NCBI GenBank assembly: GCA_026990615.1
Contig: JALXDB010000166.1
Location: 1 to 6,904 of the forward strand
DNA: 6,904 nucleotides
Direction of reading: 5' to 3'
Source of the DNA: Spirochaetota bacterium
GTDB lineage: Bacteria > Spirochaetota > B62-G9
Shown: positions 1 through 6,179 of the stretch, piece by piece
How positions within the stretch are numbered: the first letter of the stretch is position 1
How the letters are laid out: each line of letters begins with the position of its first letter
Translations under genes and position numbers: made by a program
The notes under the pieces: model-generated
What the model was told of the DNA's origin: nothing
What the model saw: only the letters and a program-made list of their open reading frames with translations
The model's database searches: none

Positions 1-593
1 GTATTATTCTTGAAGTACCAACAATGGCCGGCGCCTTTCTGGGTGGAATTATTGCCCATTACTTCAGCTCTCATCTGCTTACCACTGTACTGATAGTACT
101 ACTAGTGGTTACGGCCTGGTCAATGATTAAATCTTTCAATTTTAAAGGAACTTTCTGTGTTGTTGAAGGTGTGGTTGAGTCGTTTTGGTATTTAAAAAGA
201 AAATGGGAGGGAAGCGACTACTCCATTGATATGAGATACATGATTCCAATTATGTTTGTAACGGGGGTCTTAATAAGTGTTGCGGGAATAAGTGGTGGTG
301 TTCTTCAAATCCCAATTATGGTACTTCTGTTTAGAACTCCTATGTCGGTAGCAGTTGGAACAAGTGCATTTATGGTTGGACTAACTGCAACTGCCGGAAT
401 TGTAGGTCATCTAATGGTAGAGTCGGTCAACTGGAAAAGTGCCCTGCTGCTGCTCATACCGGTATTTATTGGAGCCCAGATAGGAAGCCGGGTGTCTGTT
501 GCGGTAAAGGCAAGTAGGTTGAAATGGCTTTATGGGTGGTTTTTACTCTTAGTTGCAGTAATTACCTTTTTAAGGGTATGGAATATAGTGTAG
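1..593 (+). CDS. TauE/SafE-family membrane permease (sulfite exporter-like), 3' part only
   Basis: This is the C-terminal part of a polytopic membrane protein. The reading frame is open from base 3, with IILEVPT ahead of the first in-frame ATG at 24, so the true start lies left of the window and the ATG at 24 is internal. The protein is almost wholly hydrophobic. It shows the internal repeat typical of TauE/SafE (DUF81) permeases: LEVPTMAGAFLGG near the visible start belongs to the first half, and GISGGVLQIPIMVLLFRTP followed by VGTSAF (ATG-numbered about 89-116) is the second-half signature. I count about five or six membrane segments in the visible part, ending with WLYGWFLLLVAVITFLRVW. Family members are thought to move sulfite, sulfoacetate or other small organic anions across the inner membrane, but substrate cannot be read from the sequence. 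The gene ends in TAG at 591-593, and no clear terminator follows. Family assignment is firm; substrate is unknown. Confidence 0.9.
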   Translation, partial: IILEVPTMAGAFLGGIIAHYFSSHLLTTVLIVLLVVTAWSMIKSFNFKGTFCVVEGVVESFWYLKRKWEGSDYSIDMRYMIPIMFVTGVLISVAGISGGVLQIPIMVLLFRTPMSVAVGTSAFMVGLTATAGIVGHLMVESVNWKSALLLLIPVFIGAQIGSRVSVAVKASRLKWLYGWFLLLVAVITFLRVWNIV

Positions 594-771
594 ACTCTAC
601 AAGCGTGTTTTTTATTTAGGCTTGAAAGAATAAATATCAGGTTTGCCAAACTCCCTTCTGATAATGTAAAAAATTCCTCAATTTACAGGAAAAAAATTAA
701 AAAAGAATATAAATTAATTCGGGTTTCGAATAGATAATCTCTTCTTAATGTATATCCTGTAATAAATACCC

Positions 772-800
772 TTGACATAGTATTAACATCTCTGCATAAT
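772..800 (+). promoter_or_regulatory. Near-consensus sigma-70 promoter for the exported protein gene
   Basis: A perfect -35 box TTGACA (772-777) is followed by a 17-nt spacer and the -10 box CATAAT (795-800), which matches TATAAT in 5 of 6 positions. Transcription would start near 806-809 and give a leader of only about 30 nt before the ATG at 837. The region upstream (about 680-770) is very rich in A and T runs and could act as an UP element. This is the best promoter visible in the window. The rest of the 594-836 gap shows no gene, only a weak 5-bp inverted repeat ATTCG/CGAAT at 717-731. Confidence 0.75.
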
Positions 801-821
801 GATAGTGTAATAATATTATTT

Positions 822-830
822 AAAAGGAGG
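822..830 (+). promoter_or_regulatory. Strong ribosome binding site for the 837 gene
   Basis: AAAAGGAGG at 822-830 is a near-perfect Shine-Dalgarno sequence, with 6 nt between it and the ATG at 837. It fixes the start codon and, with the promoter just upstream, suggests a well expressed gene. Confidence 0.85.
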
Positions 831-836
831 TATATT

Positions 837-1553
837 ATGAGGTTGTTGGGTGTTGTACTTATACTGATATTGTTGGTTGTACCGGCATTTTTATTCGGTG
901 ATATGGTGAAGGTCTACGAAACCTTTGACAGTCCATATCTTTCCAACTGGATAAAGGTAAGCGGAGACTGGGCTGTAGTTAACGGTAGGCTCGTTCAGAG
1001 GGATGTCAATGAAAAAATGGCAATGATAACCATCCCTGTTAAACAATCTGGAAAGATGCTCTACGAATTTGATTTTAAATATTTAAAAGGAGCTGAGGAT
1101 GATTATGCCGGTTTTGGTATCCACATATGTGTGAATAATCCCAGCCGCAAGAGAAGCTGGGGGAACGGTCAGTCGGTGCTTGGATGGATCACATGGGATC
1201 CAAAACATTACGGTTCTCCGGGATTATTTATACAGGTTTACAAGAGCTACAGCTCCGTTGATATGGGATTGTTCCCCGGCCTGTTCCCAAGTAAAAATCC
1301 GCTTGTCTCGGGTGATATGTATCCCGTTAAGGAGGAGTATCTTAATCCCGAATATCTGGACTATACCATACCGGTAAAGTTGATGGTGGATACCTCAACG
1401 GGAAAGGGAAGATTTTATGATCCAACGGATCCTGACAGATACTACTATTCATTCGATTTAGGACAGCCTATAGGCCCAGGAAATTATTTTACATTCAGAA
1501 CTAACAGCGTTTCTGTAAGCATCGACAATCTGAAGATAACAAAAATGTACTAA
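837..1553 (+). CDS. Exported protein of unknown function with beta-sandwich (LamG/DUF1080-like) character
   Basis: The 238-residue product begins with a short basic end and a long hydrophobic core (residues 1-20, MRLL...PAFLF), then GDMVKVYETFD. This is a likely Sec signal peptide. There is no cysteine before residue 98, so it is not a lipoprotein. The mature part reads like a concanavalin-type beta-sandwich: DSPYLSNWIKVSGDWAVVNG (31-50) resembles the opening strand of LamG or DUF1080-like domains, and SVSIDNLKITK (226-236) resembles their closing strand. The middle is rich in aromatic residues (WGNGQSVLGWITWDP at 108-122, RYYYSFD at 201-207), as often seen in carbohydrate-binding surfaces. 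I see no catalytic motif. The gene has its own near-consensus promoter and strong ribosome binding site and ends in tandem TAA TAA. The GH3 gene follows 98 bp downstream. I do not recognise the family by name; the fold and a glycan-binding role are inference. Confidence 0.85.
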   Translation: MRLLGVVLILILLVVPAFLFGDMVKVYETFDSPYLSNWIKVSGDWAVVNGRLVQRDVNEKMAMITIPVKQSGKMLYEFDFKYLKGAEDDYAGFGIHICVNNPSRKRSWGNGQSVLGWITWDPKHYGSPGLFIQVYKSYSSVDMGLFPGLFPSKNPLVSGDMYPVKEEYLNPEYLDYTIPVKLMVDTSTGKGRFYDPTDPDRYYYSFDLGQPIGPGNYFTFRTNSVSVSIDNLKITKMY

Positions 1554-1592
1554 TAAAAATAAGTTTTAAAATCAATTATGAAGTTTTATCAG

Positions 1593-1616
1593 GCCCCGGT
1601 TCCTCTGGATCGGGGC
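1593..1616 (+). terminator. GC-rich hairpin between the exported protein gene and the GH3 gene; possible terminator
   Basis: The arms 1593-1602 (GCCCCGGTTC) and 1607-1616 (GGATCGGGGC) pair over 10 bp, including two G-U pairs, around a CTCT loop. The six outer pairs are perfect GC-rich pairs in an otherwise AT-rich gap. The bases that follow (ACATAGTTTG) are not a proper U-run, so this is either a weak intrinsic terminator or an mRNA processing or stability hairpin just ahead of the GH3 start. No separate promoter for the GH3 gene is obvious, so partial read-through is plausible. Confidence 0.45.
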
Positions 1617-1651
1617 ACATAGTTTGATACTACCTGCTGCGGGATGAATGG

Positions 1652-3358
1652 GTGTATAAGAGATTAATTCTGTTCCTCCTCTTTTTTATTTCCCTCAATT
1701 TTATTTTTTTTAATGGTGTTAAAGCTGTTTTCGCTTCAAAAAAAGAAGAACAGAAAACCTTTTACAATACGGATATAGATGATTTAATATCCGAAATGAC
1801 TCTGGAAGAAAAGTTGGGTCAAATACTTATATTTGGATTCAAGGGCCTTGATCTAGATGATGAGTTTAAATTGTGGTTGAGTAAGGGGATGCTTGGTAAT
1901 GTTAAAATATTCTTGAGAAACGTTTCATCCGGAGATCAAATCCGGAGACTAACTTCAGAAATATGGAAGAAGTGTGAAGAATCGAGGTTGAAGATACCTC
2001 CCTTTATAGCAACTGATGTGGAGGGTGGTATGGTAGACCACCTGAGAAATGGAGAAGCTGAGATAACACCCAGTGCTGCCCTTATTTCGGCTACGGGTAA
2101 TGTCGAGGCAGCAACCTGTGCTGCCAGAATCATTGCAAACAATCTTCTAATAGCCGGTATCAATATGAACTTTGCCCCGTGTTTCGATGTGTTAACTAAT
2201 ATTGAAAGCAGGGTCATAGATACAAGGTCTTTTGGGTCAGACCCAGATCTGGTTTATAAAATGGCAAAGCCTTTTATTGTAGAGCAGAGCAGGGTGGGCA
2301 TAGTTTCTGTTCCAAAGCATTTCCCCGGGCACGGCATGGCTGGTTTTGACAGCCATCTAAAACTCGGTGTTGTAGAAATGGAGGGAGCCGAAATTTTTAG
2401 CAATCATATTACTCCCTATATCCACGGGATTGGAGATGGTATAATTGATGCATGTATGGTTTCTAATATTCTGTATAGAAATCTTGACCGAAACTTCCCT
2501 GCTGTTTTTTCTCCAGCAATAATAGAGGGTATTCTTAGAGATCGTCTCAATTTTAGAGGAATTGTTGTTACCGATGACCTTGAGATGAAGGGGGCAGAAG
2601 ATCTGATACAGGACCCTTTAAAGGAGTTTATCTATGCTTTTAAAGCCGGAGCTGATCTATTCCTCTTCGGTCATACTAGGGAAAAACAGGAAAAATTGAT
2701 AAAAATGGCATCGGGCTTATTTTTTAAAGGTGTTTTAAATGAAACAGAACTTAATATCAGAGTCAGGCGTGTTCTTTATCTTAAAAAAAGATATACATTA
2801 AGGTTTAAAAATTGCAGAAGTAGTTTGAATGCAAGAGAAAAGATTATCGAGGAAAACTATGACAGGCTTAAGGATTTGATAAAATCGGGGATTACTGTTC
2901 TCTATAAAAAGCCTCAAATATCTTCAGTCGAATATTTTTCCGAGTTGAAGGAGAGAGGAGTAAGAGGGGTTGTAATATCTCCATCCAGTAGATTTACAAC
3001 TTTTGCCAGGCTTTATCTTCCAGATTGGGATATAATATTTTGTGGATACTACCCTTCGTACAGGATGAATAAAAGCAAACTTAAAATACTTGCCCGGGAG
3101 ATTAAAAAGTACGATTTTGCACTGCTGGGTTTTGCCACTGAAAGGCAGATCCCGTGGATAAAACTCTTAAAACGTAAAAAATTAAACTTTGCATTGTTTA
3201 TTGTGGATCATCCTCTGCTATCACTTCCATACGTCAAAGATTCAGTTCTTGCTGTAACTTCCTATGACTCGTTTTCTCCGGCTGTGGATGCCCTGTTTTA
3301 CGAGGTTTTTTACGGAGGCAAATTTAAAGGCTCTTTCCCCTACAATATCAGGTATTAG
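1652..3358 (+). CDS. Exported glycoside hydrolase family 3, beta-N-acetylhexosaminidase (NagZ-like)
   Basis: This 568-residue GH3 enzyme probably removes beta-N-acetylglucosamine from murein or chitin-type fragments. The start is GTG at 1652: an in-frame TGA lies at 1625, and the ATGs at 1644 and 1648 are in other frames and soon stop. A hydrophobic signal (about residues 4-25, then VKAVFAS) points to export; no lipobox cysteine is present. The catalytic TIM-barrel domain spans about 40-385. It carries TRSFG (191-195), KHFPGHG (222-228), DSH (233-235), which holds the Asp-His general acid/base pair typical of the NagZ group, and TDDLEM (307-312), whose D308 is the expected nucleophile. The usual EGGRVxR stretch reads EGGMVDH (124-130), so two normally conserved arginines are replaced. 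A second alpha/beta domain (about 400-568) resembles that of two-domain NagZ enzymes such as the Bacillus one. The last 11 bp overlap nth tail to tail. GH3 membership is sure; exact substrate is not. Confidence 0.92.
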   Translation: MYKRLILFLLFFISLNFIFFNGVKAVFASKKEEQKTFYNTDIDDLISEMTLEEKLGQILIFGFKGLDLDDEFKLWLSKGMLGNVKIFLRNVSSGDQIRRLTSEIWKKCEESRLKIPPFIATDVEGGMVDHLRNGEAEITPSAALISATGNVEAATCAARIIANNLLIAGINMNFAPCFDVLTNIESRVIDTRSFGSDPDLVYKMAKPFIVEQSRVGIVSVPKHFPGHGMAGFDSHLKLGVVEMEGAEIFSNHITPYIHGIGDGIIDACMVSNILYRNLDRNFPAVFSPAIIEGILRDRLNFRGIVVTDDLEMKGAEDLIQDPLKEFIYAFKAGADLFLFGHTREKQEKLIKMASGLFFKGVLNETELNIRVRRVLYLKKRYTLRFKNCRSSLNAREKIIEENYDRLKDLIKSGITVLYKKPQISSVEYFSELKERGVRGVVISPSSRFTTFARLYLPDWDIIFCGYYPSYRMNKSKLKILAREIKKYDFALLGFATERQIPWIKLLKRKKLNFALFIVDHPLLSLPYVKDSVLAVTSYDSFSPAVDALFYEVFYGGKFKGSFPYNIRY

Positions 3359-4007
3359 AGGATGGGCACAGGTCCTTGACCTCGCACTCTGCGCACTGTG
3401 GAGCTCTTGCCTTGCATCTGTATCTACCGTGAAAGCCTATAACATGGGAAAACTTTGTCTGATCTTCAGGTTTAATGAGAATGGAAATATCCCTTTCTAT
3501 TTTGTCCGGGTCTTTGTTGTTTGTTAGACCCAGTCTCTGTGTTACCCTTCTAAGATGTGTATCTACAATTATGCCGGGTATATTGAAGCATGTGGTTAAA
3601 ACAACGTTTGCGGTTTTTCTTCCAACTCCCGGAAGGGATGACAACTCCTCCATTGTCCTGGGGACTTCTCCAGAGTATTTATTTACAATCTCCTCTGACA
3701 GCTTTTTAATGCTTTTTGCCTTGTTTTTATAAAAACCCGTGGGTTTTATTATACTCTCAATTTCCTCAATGGGTGCCTTCGAAAGAGATACTGGATCCGG
3801 ATATTTTGAGAATAGATTTGGAGTTACACTGTTCACCCTTTCATCTGTGCATTGGGCTGCAAGAATGGTTGCCACTAAAAGTTCAAAAGGGTTTTTAAAG
3901 TTTAAAAGTATCCTCGCATCAGGGTATACATCCCTTAGTATATTGAATATTCTATACGCTCTCCGAGATTTTTCCTCTACTGTTTCTTTAGATACATCTA
4001 TTGCCAT
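3348..4007 (-). CDS. nth: Endonuclease III (DNA glycosylase/AP lyase)
   Basis: Endonuclease III removes oxidised pyrimidines in base-excision repair and cleaves the abasic site by a lyase step, acting in the cytoplasm. The 219-residue product has the full family pattern. AAQCTDERVN lies at 50-59. The helix-hairpin-helix is LPGVGRKTAN (125-134), with K131 as the Schiff-base lysine (Lys120 in E. coli). VDTHLRR begins at 148, with D149 matching the catalytic Asp138. The C-terminal 4Fe-4S loop is C198-X6-C205-X2-C208-X5-C214, preceded by HGRYRC. Nothing is missing or truncated. The ATG at 4005-4007 has a GGAG at 4016-4019 with 8-nt spacing. The gene lies 23 bp after the solute-binding protein gene on the same strand, so it is probably co-transcribed with it, an unusual pairing. 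Its stop codon overlaps the convergent GH3 gene by 11 bp. Confidence 0.97.
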   Translation of the reverse strand: MAIDVSKETVEEKSRRAYRIFNILRDVYPDARILLNFKNPFELLVATILAAQCTDERVNSVTPNLFSKYPDPVSLSKAPIEEIESIIKPTGFYKNKAKSIKKLSEEIVNKYSGEVPRTMEELSSLPGVGRKTANVVLTTCFNIPGIIVDTHLRRVTQRLGLTNNKDPDKIERDISILIKPEDQTKFSHVIGFHGRYRCKARAPQCAECEVKDLCPSSNT

Positions 4008-4030
4008 TTTTAGTACTCCGTGCTTTACTA

Positions 4031-5293
4031 TTATTGCAGAGAGTCTATTTTGTTTTGAGCGCTGTTTAGCACATCTTCTGGATTTTCCCCCTTTATCATG
4101 ATCTTTTCTACAGCGTTTTTCACAATAGCATTTATCTCGTCGTAATGATCGATGTTGGGAAATATTCTGTCCCTGTTTAACTCCAGCATAGGCACCGAAT
4201 AGTTGGGGTTGTTCTCATAGAATATCAGAAGTTCCAGCGATGACTTTATACTGTTTCTTAACGGTGGTATTCCCGTATGTGTGAACCATTTAATAGAGTT
4301 TTCTTTATTTATAAGGTACAGGATAAAATCGTATGCTTCTCTGTAATGGCTGCCGGTATTCTTTTTCACAATAGCCAGGCAGTTTGTTTTAATGTAAGGT
4401 TTTGATTTTTCTGTGGCAGGTACTTTCCACAAATCAAGATTGTAGGGAAAGTTAGATGTAAGATAAACAAAGGATGAAGAGTTTGCCAGCATGATTGCAA
4501 GATTCCCGCTTAAGAATGAAGCCTGAACCTCGTTCAATGTAGTTTTGGAGGGCATTATTTTCAGTTTATAAACGGCGTTCTGTAAAAAACTCATTGCCGA
4601 AACTGCGCCTGCACTGTTTATGATGAATCTTCCGTTCTTTATAACGCTTTCCCTGGAGTAAGTTTCTACAAACGAACAGAAATCTTCAATATTCTCTATG
4701 GGAACAAAAATACCCCATTTCTTGCTGTTTAGATATTTAACCCTCTTTGCATATTTAACTATGCCGGACCAATCGGTTGGTTCCTTATAGTCACGTAATC
4801 CTGAGTTCCATAGAAGATTCTGATTAACATATACTACAAGCGGATCGTACATGTAGGGCATTCCGTAGATGGTTTTTTGAACCCTGACAGGAGCCCAGAA
4901 ATCTTCATCTATATCGGTATACAGACTTTTTGATATATATTTTCCCATATTGATCAACATGTTTTTATTTGCCAGATCGTTAAGGTACTGGGTTGAGATT
5001 ATTACTATATCAGGCAGTGTGTCTTTTTTGACGAGATTCAACACTATGTCTTTATCATTACCGTAGAAAACCTGTTTTATTCTGATATTTGGATTTTTAT
5101 CTGAAAAGGAGTCTGCTATCTGCCTGAATATATCTTTATTGTAGCTGCTCAGTGTATGCCAAACTACAATATCATAGCCCTTTTTTGACGATTCAGTCCC
5201 TTTTGAGGCACTTAGAGGAGTTTGGGTTATGAAAAATATTGCGATAAAAAAAGATATAGCAGTTATTAGAAAAAATCTGTACTTTGAGATCAA
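4031..5293 (-). CDS. Extracellular solute-binding protein, family 1 (sugar ABC transporter type)
   Basis: This is a 420-residue periplasmic binding protein of the MalE/UgpB type, which captures a solute, commonly a sugar or glycerol-phosphate compound, for an ABC importer. A signal peptide covers about residues 1-29 (basic MISKYR, hydrophobic core, TPLSAS). No cysteine is present near it, so it is probably a soluble periplasmic protein rather than a lipoprotein. Family hallmarks are DIVVWHTLSS (41-50) followed by an amphipathic helix and NPNIRI, DIVIISTQYLNDL (95-107), the central PLVVYVNQNLL (151-161), FLSGNLAIML (260-269) and the hinge-like KVPATEKSKPY (290-300). The start is TTG at 5291-5293, because an in-frame stop lies at 5306-5308 and a good GAGG stands 5 nt upstream. 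No permease or ATPase gene is in the window. nth follows 23 bp downstream. Ligand cannot be told from sequence. Confidence 0.92.
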   Translation of the reverse strand: MISKYRFFLITAISFFIAIFFITQTPLSASKGTESSKKGYDIVVWHTLSSYNKDIFRQIADSFSDKNPNIRIKQVFYGNDKDIVLNLVKKDTLPDIVIISTQYLNDLANKNMLINMGKYISKSLYTDIDEDFWAPVRVQKTIYGMPYMYDPLVVYVNQNLLWNSGLRDYKEPTDWSGIVKYAKRVKYLNSKKWGIFVPIENIEDFCSFVETYSRESVIKNGRFIINSAGAVSAMSFLQNAVYKLKIMPSKTTLNEVQASFLSGNLAIMLANSSSFVYLTSNFPYNLDLWKVPATEKSKPYIKTNCLAIVKKNTGSHYREAYDFILYLINKENSIKWFTHTGIPPLRNSIKSSLELLIFYENNPNYSVPMLELNRDRIFPNIDHYDEINAIVKNAVEKIMIKGENPEDVLNSAQNKIDSLQ

Positions 5294-5298
5294 AGCTA

Positions 5299-5307
5299 CC
5301 TCTTCCT
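5299..5307 (-). promoter_or_regulatory. Ribosome binding site supporting a TTG start for the solute-binding protein
   Basis: Read on the - strand this is AGGAAGAGG, with its GAGG 5 nt ahead of the TTG at 5293-5291. An in-frame TAG overlaps its upstream end (5306-5308), and no ATG or GTG lies between that stop and the hydrophobic signal, so TTG is the only sensible start. Confidence 0.75.
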
Positions 5308-5312
5308 AAGAG

Positions 5313-5324
5313 ATCATGTATGAT
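5313..5324. promoter_or_regulatory. Inverted repeat ATCAT-GT-ATGAT just upstream of the solute-binding gene
   Basis: Two 5-bp arms (5313-5317 and 5320-5324) around a 2-nt centre lie about 20-31 bp ahead of the TTG start at 5293, in the likely leader or core promoter of the solute-binding gene. On the + strand, TATAAT hexamers at 5326-5331 and 5334-5339 sit beside it, but I found no matching -35 box for either direction. It could be an operator; chance is a real alternative in DNA this AT-rich. Confidence 0.3.
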
Positions 5325-5341
5325 TTATAATAATATAATTA

Positions 5342-5351
5342 TTTGGCCAAA
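5342..5351. promoter_or_regulatory. Perfect 10-bp palindrome TTTGGCCAAA in the divergent intergenic region
   Basis: This palindrome has a GGCC core in an otherwise AT-only neighbourhood, which makes it stand out. It lies between the two divergent genes, about 50 bp from the solute-binding start and 125 bp from the DUF434 start. It may be a binding site for a repressor or activator; no regulator gene is nearby to link it to. Confidence 0.3.
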
Positions 5352-5376
5352 ATTTCGACTATTAATTTAGATTTTA

Positions 5377-5403
5377 TGTAATTACAGCCGTTTTTAACTG
5401 TAA
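5377..5403. promoter_or_regulatory. Clustered TGTAA half-sites (TGTAATTACA plus a further TGTAA)
   Basis: TGTAATTACA (5377-5386) is a perfect 10-bp palindrome. Its right half, with the following G (TTACAG, 5382-5387), is also inverted against CTGTAA at 5398-5403 with a 10-nt spacer. Three TGTAA half-sites therefore lie within 27 bp, 72-98 bp upstream of the DUF434 ATG. The spacing would suit a dimeric regulator, but I cannot name one. Confidence 0.3.
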
Positions 5404-5474
5404 ATTGGAAGCGAGCGTTCTTTTGTTATTCAAAGAGGTTAAAATAGAGTTAAAACATTTGTACGGGCGATGTT

Positions 5475-6179
5475 ATGAAGTTATCCGAAAGTTTTAAAGA
5501 AGCAGTCAGGGATCTCTTCTGGCTGCTTAACAGAGGGTATCCAAAAAAATCTTCGGTTGATCTGGTCGGCAATAGATACATGCTTTGTTCGGATGAGAGA
5601 AAAATCCTATACAGAGGAGTATTTGAAAAGGCAGTTTGTATTGAAAGAAGGAGTAAAATAATAAAACCATCTAATACCAATCTAACTCTTTTGATAGATG
5701 GTTTGAATATCTTAATTACCATTGTGAGCTACCTGAAGGGCAGGATGATATTCCGTGCCCTCGATGGTTATGTAAGGGATATTGCAGGTGTGTTCGGGAA
5801 TTTCTGTTTCGATGAATATACTGTTAGGGCATCGGAGCTATTTATACAATGGGTTAAAAGATTTTTCTCGAATGCCGGGGTGGTCGTTTTTTTGGATTAC
5901 AATGCTTCGAAAAGCGGGGAGCTGGCATCATATATTAGAAAAAAGCTCGACGAAATAGAAGTGGAGGGCGAGGTTTTGGTGGATAAAAGATGCGACGGTC
6001 TTTTAATATCAAGGCATCTTGAGGGCGGAATGGAAACCGCTGTAGTGACTTCAGATACAGGTATAATAGACAGGGCTGTTAGAACGGTTGACCCTTTTTC
6101 AGATATATTCAATATTATGTTAAAGAAAAAAATCCCGGATATCCGAAGAATTGCTGATATCAGGTTCCCAGGTCGTTGA
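5475..6179 (+). CDS. DUF434/DUF5616 protein, putative NYN/PIN-like nuclease
   Basis: The 234-residue protein is cytoplasmic with no signal or membrane segment. The N-terminal part (about 5-60) matches DUF434: LLNRGYPKKSSVDLVGNRY (17-35), then the ER..LYRGVF stretch. The C-terminal part (about 70-215) matches what I know as DUF5616. It has LLIDGLNILITI (72-83), ALDGYVRDIAG (95-105), FLDYNASKSGELASYI (139-154) and VTSDTGIIDRAV (191-202). Acidic residues at strand ends (D75, D141, D174, D194) recall the metal site of NYN/PIN-type RNases, which suggests a metal-dependent nuclease; this is inference. The start at 5475 has only a poor GGGCGA upstream, and an in-frame TAA at 5451-5453 with no other start between supports it. 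No convincing promoter is visible, although TAAAAT at 5440-5445 could serve as a -10. The gene is divergent from the solute-binding protein and overlaps batD tail to tail by 20 bp. Family assignment is fairly sure; function is unknown. Confidence 0.85.
   Translation: MKLSESFKEAVRDLFWLLNRGYPKKSSVDLVGNRYMLCSDERKILYRGVFEKAVCIERRSKIIKPSNTNLTLLIDGLNILITIVSYLKGRMIFRALDGYVRDIAGVFGNFCFDEYTVRASELFIQWVKRFFSNAGVVVFLDYNASKSGELASYIRKKLDEIEVEGEVLVDKRCDGLLISRHLEGGMETAVVTSDTGIIDRAVRTVDPFSDIFNIMLKKKIPDIRRIADIRFPGR

Noticed and set aside
600..624. CAAGC/GCTTG inverted repeat after the TauE-type gene as a terminator.
   Set aside because: The stem is only 5 bp with a 15-nt loop, and the T-run lies in the loop rather than after the stem.
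612..677. A short - strand open stretch ending FGKPDIYSFKPK then TAA, which looks protein-like and might be a gene remnant or leader peptide.
   Set aside because: It is only about 22 codons, has no standard start codon, and is closed upstream by TGA at 678-680. A frame switch could not be shown, so chance is the simpler reading.
1644..1650. ATG at 1644 or 1648 as the GH3 start.
   Set aside because: Both are in other frames and hit stops within a few codons; the GH3 frame begins at GTG 1652.
1936..2217. 93-codon open frame on the - strand inside the GH3 gene.
   Set aside because: It lies wholly within a well-supported catalytic domain on the other strand and shows no family features or ribosome binding site; it is a shadow frame.
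3264..4101. Several + strand open frames opposite nth and the end of the solute-binding gene.
   Set aside because: nth has complete catalytic and iron-sulfur motifs on the - strand; these frames overlap each other and have no recognisable protein character.
5470..5478. ATG at 5470 as the DUF434 start.
   Set aside because: It reads ATG TTA TGA and stops at once; the ATG at 5475 leads into the conserved frame.
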